From the NCBI GenBank assembly GCA_037178675.1, contig JAYMGJ010000267.1:62001-126000 (forward strand): DNA of 64,000 nucleotides, in the 5' to 3' direction. Made by a program: the position numbers and the translations under genes. Shown piece by piece: positions 34,616 through 44,586 of the stretch. The notes under the pieces were generated by a model. That model was not told where the DNA came from, ran no database searches, and was given only the letters and a program-made list of their open reading frames with translations. Numbering within the stretch: the stretch's first letter is position 1; every line of letters begins with the position of its first letter. The stretch comes from Scleroderma bovista (taxonomy: Eukaryota; Basidiomycota; Agaricomycetes; Boletales; Sclerodermataceae).

Positions 34616-36427
34616 TTACAGCTTTTGATTGTCAGGATTTCCCTCACCAGCTTCTTCACCAGCAAAAATAGAACCACCTTTTTCCATCATCTCTCTATAT
34701 CCATCTGCAACACGCTTAGAAAAGGTAATGGCCATGTTTCGATTTGTGGCTCCATAGGACAAGGTGGTTCCATGGAGTTTGTCAGGTTGAAAAACAAAAA
34801 GAGTACCCACTGCAGCTTTAACCACAACCTTCAAGGTGACATCGACAAAATTGCCACCACCACCCTCTACATATTTCTGGGCCCACTTCTTGCCTGCTGG
34901 CTGCAAAGTTTCCACCTCTCTGCCAACACACAGAGAAAATGCCCAAGCACAGTAGGCAGGATCTACATGTGACCAGCTGCAAATGATTAGCCCATCTAGG
35001 GAACAATCAATAGATTGATATACACACGCAACATAGCCACAAGCCAAATATGTCTCAGGTGGGGCACGTTTTGCAGTGTGAAAGGAGAAAGTCTGGCCAT
35101 CAAGTACAATCTGAAAACCATCACCTACAATGCACAGAGTAAATGAATGCTATCATAGAGGATTGTGGTACTTACCTTCTTGAACATTCCTTGTGGCAAG
35201 GTTTGGAAGCCCCTCATTTTCTAAACATTCCATGACATGCTGGGTAATCTCCTGTGGAACAGCTGACTGGACAAGACTCCACATTAAACTTGTAGCACCA
35301 ATGACCTCCTGATCCTGCATAACTTTCTCCACATAATCCAAGTTTTTAGTGAAGCTTTTGGCCCAGCCAAGAACACGAGCATGACGTGGACCCATGTTAA
35401 GACCAGTCTGAACCATCATACCTGGATGGTTAGGCTGAACAGAAAAGTGAGCATCTCACTCAGTAAAGATAGAGTGACATACGCGGACATCACGGCGGTT
35501 ATCACAGCCATTATTGACAACCTCCTGCAGCCATTCAAATAAAGAAGTACTAACAGCTGACTGCATTGCAACATTGCGGATGACAACAAGCTCAATGACT
35601 GGTTTACCTATCAAACCATATTAGATCTGTCAAAGTATGAATTAGTACTCACCATCATTTTCTGAAACAAAGATCACCGATTGATCTGGGGGAACCACAT
35701 AAAACCCAGTTGACTTGTCGACAAGAACATGACCACTCTTGACACTATCAGCCTGGACCTCAGTCATATACTGCCTTAAACCAAATGGCTGGGTGCCCCG
35801 CTCTCGGTAAATAATATGCACTGGTCCATGGGGTCGCTCAATAGTCATATTCTGGTCCCAAGTACCACCATAGTGGTCAGCCAGGCTAAAAGGCTCACTT
35901 GTCAGAGACAAGGAATGAACCTGGTATGCTCAAAGATACATAATGGGTGTGGGCAATGAACACACTCACCACAGTACATTTGGCCCAGTGAGAAGCAGTA
36001 GAGGCCAGTGCCAGCTTTGCCTCCTTGTGGAGTTTCGACAGCTGCTGAAAGACTCTATGAAGCTGCACATCCCTGCTAGCTACAGAATGTCCTAGACGAA
36101 TGAATTCATGTGCCTTCATGTTTATTTTGAATAGATGAAAACATGTATGGAAAATGGAAGCACTCACATCAAGGGGGTTATTAGGGGTAAAACTGCCAGC
36201 ACCATCAAGGATGACCTGGAACCAAAAGGATGGTCCACTAAGATCCTGGGACACAAGATCTTTGAATTCTCCTCTGAGAGTAAGGTCTTTCAGGTATCCA
36301 ATGACTTAAATGCAGCTAAGTATTGAGTGCCAGAGTTTATAACACTGCAGTGATAATAGTACTCACATGGCCCCCAGTTCCATTTTGCCTGCCTTCTCCT
36401 CTTAGATTGTAGGTGATTGGACTGCAT
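34616..36427 (-). CDS. Element 2 double-stranded beta-helix dioxygenase-like protein
   Basis: A multi-exon model starts at 36427 (MQSNHLQSKRRRQAKWNWGP) with a phase-1 intron in the same place as in element 1. It continues FIGYLKDLTLRGEF, AHEFIRLGHSVASRD, HIIYRERGTQPFGL, GLNMGPRHARVLGWAKSF, GQTFSFHTAKRAPPE, SHVDPAYCAWAF and DKLHGTTLSYGATNR, and stops at 34616. HVD, a second His 66 residues later and an Arg eleven residues after that fit the iron and 2-oxoglutarate site of DSBH dioxygenases, so this copy could be catalytically active. The substrate is unknown; DNA, RNA or protein are all possible. It is in opposite orientation to its homologue in element 1 relative to the BTB gene. Confidence 0.55.
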
Positions 36428-36692
36428 GATAAAAGGAATACTGGGTAAGAATGTGGCTGAAAGGGTAGAAAACCTTGGATGAAAAGGGCTGGTGCAAAGC
36501 AGCAAAAATTTCGCTTCTGCTTACATAAGCAGTACAAGCACACATAGAGTACTTGGAAAGACCAGTAACCCACTAGGAAATTGACTACTGAAGATCTATT
36601 GTAATCTAAAACACCACCAAGCATGCAGAGAAGTGAAAGAAACAGATGAGATATTGTTTCTGCAGCAAAAAAGTTAAAACTCTGCAAGCATG

Positions 36693-36914
36693 CAAAATGC
36701 AGTTACAAATTTTAAATTATGCTCACAGGGGGATTTGAACTTACATCTTGGTGGGACTGCAAGCCTGCCAGCGTTAATTCACAGCTGGGTGGCGAATCCA
36801 CTATACTATAATGCCAATGCTACATCATAATCTAGATTTCATCAAGACTCCAGACTTTACCCCCCATCTTACTGCTACAGGGCTACAGCAACATTGGATG
36901 TACTATGTGGTGAA
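36693..36914 (-). repeat. Element 2 right inverted repeat with tRNA-like boxes
   Basis: Inverted copy of 23348-23569. The B-box complement GATTTGAAC is at 36732-36740. About four mismatches in 222 bp, far fewer than between the genes of elements 1 and 2. Confidence 0.65.
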
Positions 36915-36927
36915 AACATAAGGTAAG

Positions 36928-37090
36928 TCTTGTTTGGGACACTGAGTTTTGTGTCCAGGTTAAATGCTGTTTGTTCGGACAAAGTGGGTTTTGTGTCCGG
37001 GTTAAATGCTGTTTGTTTGGGCAAAGTCACTGGTGTGTTCGGGGTAAATGCTGCTGCTCGGGCTAACTACATTTTTGGGATCAGTGTAAA
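36928..37090. repeat. Array of GGTTAAATGCTGTTTG-like units
   Basis: Three to four units of about 45 bp (TGTGTCCGGGTTAAATGCTG and variants near 36960, 37000, 37045). In reverse complement they contain ATTTAACCCGGACA/ATTTACCCCGAACA, the same style as the ATTTACCCCGAA units in the element 1 terminal repeats. They may be a decayed outer end of an element of this family. Confidence 0.4.
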
Positions 37091-37409
37091 TATACACAAA
37101 TACATGGCATAAATCATTATTGTGCAAAAAGTACTTCATAGCAGATGACCATATGTGATGTGTGTATCTTAACTCATCGAACATCTATTTATCGCTGAGG
37201 GAATTTATGGACGTAGGGCTTGCATTTTCAGAACTGTCCGACCAAATGGCAGTACACAGCATCAACCTCGGTGAACCGATTGATCGGGGTGAGAACTTCT
37301 CTCCTGTCAGTTATCTATCAGGGAACTTCACAACCAGATGGAGGCACCCTTGGCACCACTTTTTTGAGGTTCTCATGAGGCTGCTGAAAGATGGATATCC
37401 TGATTTACT

Positions 37410-37712
37410 ATGGGCCTATTGTTCTGATTGCCTGGTTGCCTGGTTGCCTGATTGTCTGATTTGTCCAATTTTCTAATTCTCCAGTTGTCTGGTTGTCTGG
37501 TTTTCTGATTGTCTGATTGTCTAGGTTTCTGATTCACCTGTTTTTTTGATTCTGCTGGTTGTCTGATTGTCTGATTTTCTGATTTGTCTGATTGTCTGAT
37601 TCTTCTGATTTGCTGATTTGTGGATTCTCTGATTTGTCTGATTGTCTGCTTCTTCTGATTGTCTGATTGCCTGATTGTCTGATTGTCTGATTCTTCTGAT
37701 TCTTCTGATGAC
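37410..37712. repeat. TCTGATTG/TCTGATTCT microsatellite-like array
   Basis: About 300 bp of TCTGATTGTCTGATT variants with TTCTGATT interruptions. Translated minus-strand frames (DNQTIRQSDNQ-like) are repeat artefacts. Beyond it, to about 38090, ATCAG-rich degenerate sequence continues. Confidence 0.75.
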
Positions 37713-39933
37713 AGCAAATCAGCAATCAGAAAAACAGCTCAGCTACTATTCTGGCAGTCTGCTACTCTGACCTTCAGACATTCAATACTTCATCCAACCA
37801 GCTATCCTATGTACAGCATATCAGCATTTATCAGATTTACAGAAAGTCAGGTATAGTGTCTGATCAGTTGTATCAGGTATTCAGTATCAAAATATCAGCT
37901 GTAACAGAAATGCAGCAAAGTAGTAGTACATGTTGTCAGACATTCAGATCAATCAGAGTAACTGATGTTCAAGCCTCTCAGCTGATACTGCAAATCAGTA
38001 ATATCAGATAAACAGCAACAGAATATCAAGCTGATCAGATCAAATCAGCAAAACAGTATCAGAACAACAGCTGTTTTCAGACATTCAGGAAAAGTGTGGG
38101 TTTCCTGATGTGGAGAATGTCAAGCACATCCACACACCTTTACCTGCTGGGTATCAACCATCTACAGCACCAAAGGATTGAGCCCATGCACCTACTTAGG
38201 CCGTCTTACACAGCCACCTGAGGGTGAAAATTGGCTGAGTATGACGGGCCAGTGGACAGAGGGCCCCAGATGAGTTGTTATCAGTTGGTAAGGGTTGGCT
38301 AGCTACTAGGATATTATTGCAATGTATGATGATGGGCTAGGGTATCAATTAAGGGAAGGGTAATTGGATTAAATTAAATATTGTCATGGAATCATACAAA
38401 CAAGCCCTCAAAAGATTGTGATGCATCTTAATGGGGGGTACATAATATGTGTTATCACAATATCAATGGGTTGGACCCAGACATGCCTATCATCTATGGT
38501 AATTGATGGGCCTATATTGCATTGTAATCAAGGCATATAGGGGTGGGCTATATAGAATCAGCACAAAACAGGGGATACCGCTGGGTATGCAGGACCACAG
38601 GCAATGGGACAGCCTGCGAGTTTGGTGTAGTACATTGATAGAGGGAATACTGAATGGGATGGAAACTGTTTTCGGCGATACTACAAAACCCCCTGGGAGT
38701 AATAAATAGAATGGGATCCGTGGATACTACATATCCGTGGTCACACATTAGATGTGCTAAATCAATACCAAGGGTAGCCAGTGGGAGAGAATATGTCATG
38801 TGTTTAGTAAAACACCACAGAGAGGAAACACAATGAAGTGGGATAATCACTACAGTAAGACCCGCGGTGGGTCGGTGACATACTGCGGCATACGATATAT
38901 TAGTATATTACCCGCAGGAACCAAATTACAGGCAGATATGGTTCCCAACAATGGTAGCACAGGGTGTGGGGTTGGGTGTGGCAACGTATACCAATCACCA
39001 CAGTGATTACCACTGATTGATATTGATTGGATTATGGTAAACTTGACAAATTGTAATGTAGATATTTCAGGTAATTACTCAGTGGCATGTTGCTGTACAC
39101 AGGAGCCACGGTATATGACTGAAACCATGGTCTATGACTGGAACCATGGTCACTTCCGTAGGGGCTACTAGAACACCCACACAGCAACATATTATGTTAT
39201 AAATAGCATAGTAAAAATTTGGAGAGAAACATACACATATAAATCAGGACACATTAGTGATACAATATACTCCATGTCCTAGGAGAACAGTACCAACCAA
39301 CAGAAAAAGGGATACAGCAAACAAATTGCTATGCTTCAAAATGATGGGATAGAAACCTATGCTAGATGAACACAACAGAAATATATACGCCAACTTAACA
39401 TTGGGTGGGAACTAATCATGGATTGGTCGGATTCGGTTGGGCATTGCAAGTGCCGTGGTCAGTTCCATTAAATATGACTACTGTGGTTCTTCTGGTAGAA
39501 TACTAGTTCAGGCACTACATAAATTTGACCATGGTGACATTGGGTAGATATGACCTTATCAGATGACCAGATAAGCATTTATCCAGATGATCGTAGTACC
39601 TGCAGCAAATGGGTTGTACATTGGTCTAATTAATATGGCAGAAACATGAAGACACTGTCTAAAACATATATAAATTATATTGAGAAGAACAGGGGTCCAC
39701 AAAGGGTTCATTTTTGAATTCCTGGGGTGCTGAACATGCAAAAGCCACAGTTAACGGGTGGATTCATATGTCACAGAAGTGGTTAAATTAGTCACACCAG
39801 GTACATTGCATTAGGAGTGAAACACACAAATTATATATGCCAATCACATTTTTGTACTAAAAGGACACAAGTAAATATAAGACATGCATAAAAGGGGAAA
39901 AGAAATTGGTTGGTCGTGCAAAGCAAAGGTCCA
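37713..39933. other. No gene seen
   Basis: AT-rich sequence without open frames above about 100 codons and without recognisable domains. The left part is ATCAG-rich; near 39120-39160 there are short GAACCATGGTC-like repeats. Probably decayed transposon or intergenic DNA. Confidence 0.4.
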
Positions 39934-40316
39934 TGAGACAACCCTAAGGGCAAAACCCAAAGAACTACCACAAAAGGACTCTGAGGAGGGAAAGGATGCA
40001 AGCATCTTAGAGCAAAGACCCAAAGAGAGCTCGAATGGAGAGCCTCTGGGTGCTGGATTGCAGTGGTATATATACTATACTACACGTGTCCTGTGCGAGG
40101 CTATCCATGAGGCTGTATGCTGTACGAGGCAGTGAACACAGCTGCCATCCTGTGGTAAGGCTATGCTAATGACATCAAGGGATACAGCATGTACAGCACG
40201 AGGCTGTAGTCTAGACAGACCTACAGATAAGATGCACTAGATAAGATACTACGGTACGATAAGATAAGATGTCATCTAATTGCAGATTAGATAAGATAAA
40301 AAGTTAGACCGTTACA
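39934..40316 (-). repeat. LTR of the truncated gypsy-1-family copy
   Basis: About 383 bp, TGAGACAACCC...CGTTACA. It is diverged from the gypsy-1 LTR but shares the TATA segment, the GAGCTCGAAT start-site motif (near 40030) and an expanded set of GATAAGATA motifs (40220-40300). Confidence 0.8.
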
Positions 40317-40327
40317 CTACTCCCCCC

Positions 40328-42541
40328 TTAGGTGCAGGATTCCAGACTGCAAAAGGTGGGTTCGCATACGGTAAGATTCTCGGGGATCCGAGTAAATAAC
40401 GAGTCAAAGTCCAATTGCACCATGCGAAGCTTTCGAGGGGCAGAAGGGTTTTCCCTATAAAAACGCTCGACTACCAGAGGAGAATTCTTCAGATTTGACG
40501 AGGGTTCCCATGTCCTCTCGTGTTCTTCATACCCTTTCCAGTGTACCAAGTATTGGAGCTGGTGTCTATAAATACGGGATGCTACAACATAGTCCACTTT
40601 GTACTCTTCATCACGTTCTTCAGAAACAAGTACTGGGCCAGGGCAGGAAACAGGTTGTCCAGGGAGTGGACCTAAATAAGGCTTGACTCGGGAAACATTC
40701 ACTACTGGGTGAATCTGAAGAGTTTTCGGGAGCTTAAGCTTGACCGCGTTCGGGGTTACTCGAGTGACCTCATAGGGGCCGATCCATTTTTCTGTAAGCT
40801 TCTTAGAAGCGCGATTTAACATACGAAGGTTGTCTGTTGAAAGCCAGACCTGCTGACCGACAGGATAATCCGGGGCGGGATTTCTATGCTTATCTGCCTG
40901 AAGCTTCATGTTGCATTTAGCCTTCTCAGAAGATTCAACGACTTTGTTAAATATGGCAGCAAAGTCTTTGGCCACTGGGGCTACTGTCTGTACTGGCTCT
41001 ACACCCATGCGTGGAGAATAACTCCAGGTAATTCCAAACGGGGAATTGGTAGTAACCTCCGAGACTGTGTTGTTCCAGACAAACTGGGCAATCTTGATCC
41101 ACTTAGCCCAATCGCTTTGATGATCGCTAACGTAGGTTCGAAGGTACTGATTGATTTCGCAGTTCAACTGCTCCATTTGTCCGTCAGTTTGCGGGTGAAA
41201 GGCAGTGGACATCTTGTGCTTTATGCCTAAAAGTCTGTACAACTCCCCCAGGAAGTTGCTCGCAAAGACCGATCCACGGTCGGATATCACAGTGCTAGGA
41301 AGTCCATGTTGGCACCAAACGTGATCTCTAAATAACTCAGCAGTTGAGAGTGCAGTTTCCTCCTTAGTGCATGGCACAAAGACCACTTCTTTGGAGAACC
41401 GATCGACGACCACTAATATATAGTTATAACCGAGGGATTCCGGCATCTCGGTAAAGTCCATTGTGATGTCAAGCCACGGTCCTTCTGGGACAGGGAGGGG
41501 AAGGAGGCTTCCGGGAGTCTTTTGATTCGAAACCTTTGATTGCTGACACTTTTGACAGTGTTTTACATAGGTTTGGATCTGCTCCTTCATCCCTTTCCAG
41601 GAATAGTGCTTCCTGAGCGCATTAAACGTAGCTTTGACACCCTTATGTCCGGCGACAGGTGTGTCATGAAAGTCCGTGATTAGCGACTGGCACTCTTCAT
41701 AAGTCTGATCTGTAACGTCGATCAACTTAATAGATACCGGATTTAACAAGGTTTGATCCTTGTTGTCTTCGGAACTAGATACGTAATAGTCCAATCGCCT
41801 ACTAAGCGGATCTGCAATGTGCATCTGGGTTCCTTTCTTATAAATTAACGAGTAGTTGAAGCATGTCATCCACATCTGCCAGCACGCTTGGCACTTAGAG
41901 AGATTCTGCGACTTCGTGAAGTACATTAAATTATGATGGTCCGTGTAAATCTCAAAGGCATAAGGAGTAGCCTCGAGATAATGGCGCCAGGCCTCTGTCG
42001 CTTTTATAATGGCCAGCATTTTTTTATCGTGAATAGGATAGTTGCACTCTGGCGGTGTCATAGAGTGCAACATGTACGCTACTGGTCTGAATTCACTGTC
42101 CTCGCACTTAATGGATATCACTCCCCCGACGGCAAACTCAGATGCATCAGTTTCGAGGCGGAATTCGCAGTCCTGGTTGGGGTACTGAAGTACCAGTGCA
42201 CAAGTAAATGCAGCCTTCAAGGCTTCAAATGCAGCGTGTTCCTTATCACCGAAATGGAACACAACATTTTTACACGTTAAGTTCATCAATGGCCTAGCCA
42301 TGATTGCATAATCCTTAATAAAGCGTCTATAGAAGTTGCCGAGGCATAAGAATGCTCGAACCTGTTTGACATTCGTTGGCTCAGGCCACTTCAAAATAGC
42401 ATTAACCTTTTCAGGGTCCATCTTTATACCGTCACATGAGACTATCATTCCAAGGAAGTCGACTTCGGTAATGCGGAAGCGACACTTCTCGGGTTTGACG
42501 AACAAGTCATTATCACGTAAACGTTTTAAGACTTCAAGCAC
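40328..42541 (-). pseudogene. Chromovirus pol, 5'-truncated (RT end, RNase H, integrase, chromodomain)
   Basis: 737 open codons align with the C-terminal part of gypsy-1 pol: RT thumb (KCRFRITEVDFLGMIV), RNase H (RLETDASEFAVGG), integrase zinc region (HKGVKATFNALRKHY...CQKCQQSK), integrase core (ITMDFTEMP, ISDRGSVFASNF, TDGQMEQLNCEI) and a C-terminal chromodomain (QLQYLVHWKGYEEHERTWEP). No stop interrupts it, but scattered changes relative to gypsy-1 (Arg to Cys/His/Gln, as in ERLNREI to EQLNCEI) are what CpG transitions at CGN codons would give. It lacks gag, protease and the YIDD motif, so it cannot act alone. Confidence 0.9.
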
Positions 42542-42547
42542 GATCCT

Positions 42548-44273
42548 GGGGATGGTATTGACTCCTCTTCAGCCTACCACAGTGGTTAGGAAGAGTCCTG
42601 GGATTGAAGAGCGATGATAGATTGATGATAGGGGTGTAATAGCAGTGATGGAGCAACAGGGAAGCAAGGGGACGGTTCCTGCTTCAAGAATGCGATGGAC
42701 AGTGATGGGATGGAGTGGACAGAGATGCTAGACTGCGCTTCAGCCTAGAGAAATGATCAGATACAAGATATATCTGATAAACAACAATATAGGAGCTTTA
42801 GGCCAGCACTGGGTGACCTACAAGTCCAAAGACAGAGATAGAGCTTATAGACAGTGAGGGAGAGTGAATGTGGTTGCTTTATTGAGGGGGGAGCAGACTG
42901 GGAAGATATGTACCAGACAGTACACAGGAGCTCAGGGAGAGGCTGTCCCAAGAGCAGGACATAGTTGAGGTCTGCTGCAATAGCGGAGAAACGTTCCAGA
43001 GAAAATGCGGACTCCATAGTGAGTGATAAAGTGGGTGTCTGGATTGCGGGTGGAATATCTCCGTGGGAAATAAATGGATTTACGTCGGAACTTGACAGGC
43101 AGATAGACCACGGTCTAGGCTCCATGATGGTATAGTCACATGATTGATAGCTTCAAAAATGGTGGAGCTATTCAAAATATCGGAATGCCGGCACTGGGCG
43201 CCTAAATTTGACATTTGGGCACTAAAATGATTCTTCCTTTTCTCCTTTGTTTCTCTATCGTTCCTTCTGCTTCTTTGGTTGTTGTTACGACCATGTCCAA
43301 CTCCGGATCCTATCTGGTTACTCCGGTCGCATTGCAGCCCCATAGCTCAACTCCGGTCGTTCTCAGTTACTCTGGTCACGGTCGCGCAGATAACCTTCCG
43401 CTAACTACGACCCTTGGTCTATACTCCATTCGCTCTTACTACACCTCGCCGTCTACCCTGCCTTGACGTGAGTTCTCCGTGAACTCGATATATCCTATAC
43501 CTTGTAGCTTTTTCACCGGACCTGATTTATTTTACCCGGTCCTGACTTTATTTTCACCAGACCTGACCTAGTCCTAACTCCGGTCGTCCCTTGTCCGCTA
43601 TTAGGTTGTTTACTTGTCACCGTATGTACTCAACCCTAGTTTCTACTTAGTATAAGTACCCTCTAGTTTACCTTGTATACCTCAGTCTGAAATCATCTAA
43701 GTTACTACTCCTGTCCCCTTGTCTGTCTCCGTCTCCATCTCCACCTGACCGGAACCTATGCAAGGGATCAATGCTCGTTGTCCTTGTCGTTGAATCCAAT
43801 CGGTCGCAACTCCGGCCCAGGCTAACCTCTGCCCAAACCTCTGACCTCTGCCCTCGTCTGTTTTCATCCGGACTTGACCGGACTTCCTACCGGAGTAGAC
43901 CCGGACTTGACAGTTGTTCTGGTATGGGAGTTGGACTGCAGTAGGTTGCATTCCTCTCTCATACTGAAATGATCATCAATCCTTGGATTCTTCTGCTTCT
44001 TGGCGGTTCTTGTGCGAGGGATGACTGCCAGATGATGGCATTCATCTCTTGCTCCAGGATAGTCATTCTTGTGCGATAGATGGCTACAACAAGCTTGTAT
44101 TCATTCTTCGCATAAGGATAGTCTTGACTTTGCGTGATATGGATAGTGAGGGCTGTCTGTATCCCTCAAGTCGGGACAATCTTTCAACAGATCTTGGGTG
44201 TGCGTTCTTCGCATTAGTTTCATCAGCTAACTTTCTCCATGTCCACAGTACCAAACACATTTGGTGTGTGACA
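42548..44273 (-). repeat. gypsy-3 3' LTR, rearranged
   Basis: Matches 58176-60507 but lacks about the first 180 bp on its outer side. It joins positions equivalent to 6745 and 7808 of the solo copy at a shared GGGGAGCAG (near 42895), and contains the solo LTR 43283-43912. Inner end GTGTGTGACA at 44273. Confidence 0.75.
43283..43912. mobile_element. 630-bp solo LTR with GTTGT target duplication
   Basis: The insertion is defined by comparison with the uninterrupted sequence at 8175-8200 and 60140-60165. It starts TGTTACGACC, ends GGACTTGACA, and GTTGT is present on both sides (43278-43282 and 43913-43917) but once in the empty sites. CCGG-rich like the LTRs at 61438 and 63733, with similar end sequences, so probably a related family. 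Confidence 0.85.
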
Positions 44274-44586
44274 TCCATGGGCAACATGAAATACAATCGT
44301 CCCTGATTGTGAACATAGGGGGGGGCATGAAAAAAAAGATGGAAGGCATAGATGGGGCAGGCATAGAAAAGGGGATGCATGGGGGGATGACCAGATGTGC
44401 ACGTCATTGTGAGTCATCTGAGTCATATTGGATTTCTTCATCGTCTGAACTTTCTTCATCAGAGTTATCCATAGTAGTAGTTGGAGATGATGGGAGATGG
44501 CAGGCATAGTATGGGATGAGTCGGAAAGCAGCCACACCTCGAGCTGAGATGGTGCCATCCATTTCCTTTAGAACATATGATCCTCC

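Larger units (their letters stand above)
23348..36914. mobile_element. Element 2: diverged cargo transposon, interrupted by a copia element
   Basis: Inverted repeats of 222 bp with about four mismatches (23348-23569 and 36693-36914) enclose the same gene set as element 1: Ser/Asp-rich protein, integrase, BTB protein and dioxygenase-like protein. The proteins are clearly homologous but strongly diverged, so this is a second family member and not a recent duplicate. Without the copia insertion it would be about 7.66 kb. The dioxygenase-like gene is inverted relative to element 1. The left end touches the TA of element 1, and no target duplication was found. The true outer end on the right could lie further out, at the array 36928-37090. 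Confidence 0.6.
39934..42547 (-). mobile_element. Truncated chromovirus (gypsy-1 family), 3' part with LTR
   Basis: The 3' LTR (39934-40316) and the downstream two-thirds of pol (42541-40328) match gypsy-1. The copy stops abruptly near 42547, where it is fused to the 3' LTR of gypsy-3. The gag, protease and N-terminal RT are gone. Confidence 0.85.

Noticed and set aside
37410..37712. CRISPR-like array
   Set aside because: The repeats are continuous without unique spacers, and the genome is clearly eukaryotic.
37373..37725. Asn/Gln-rich minus-strand proteins (DNQTIRQ repeats)
   Set aside because: These are translations of a TCTGATTG simple repeat.
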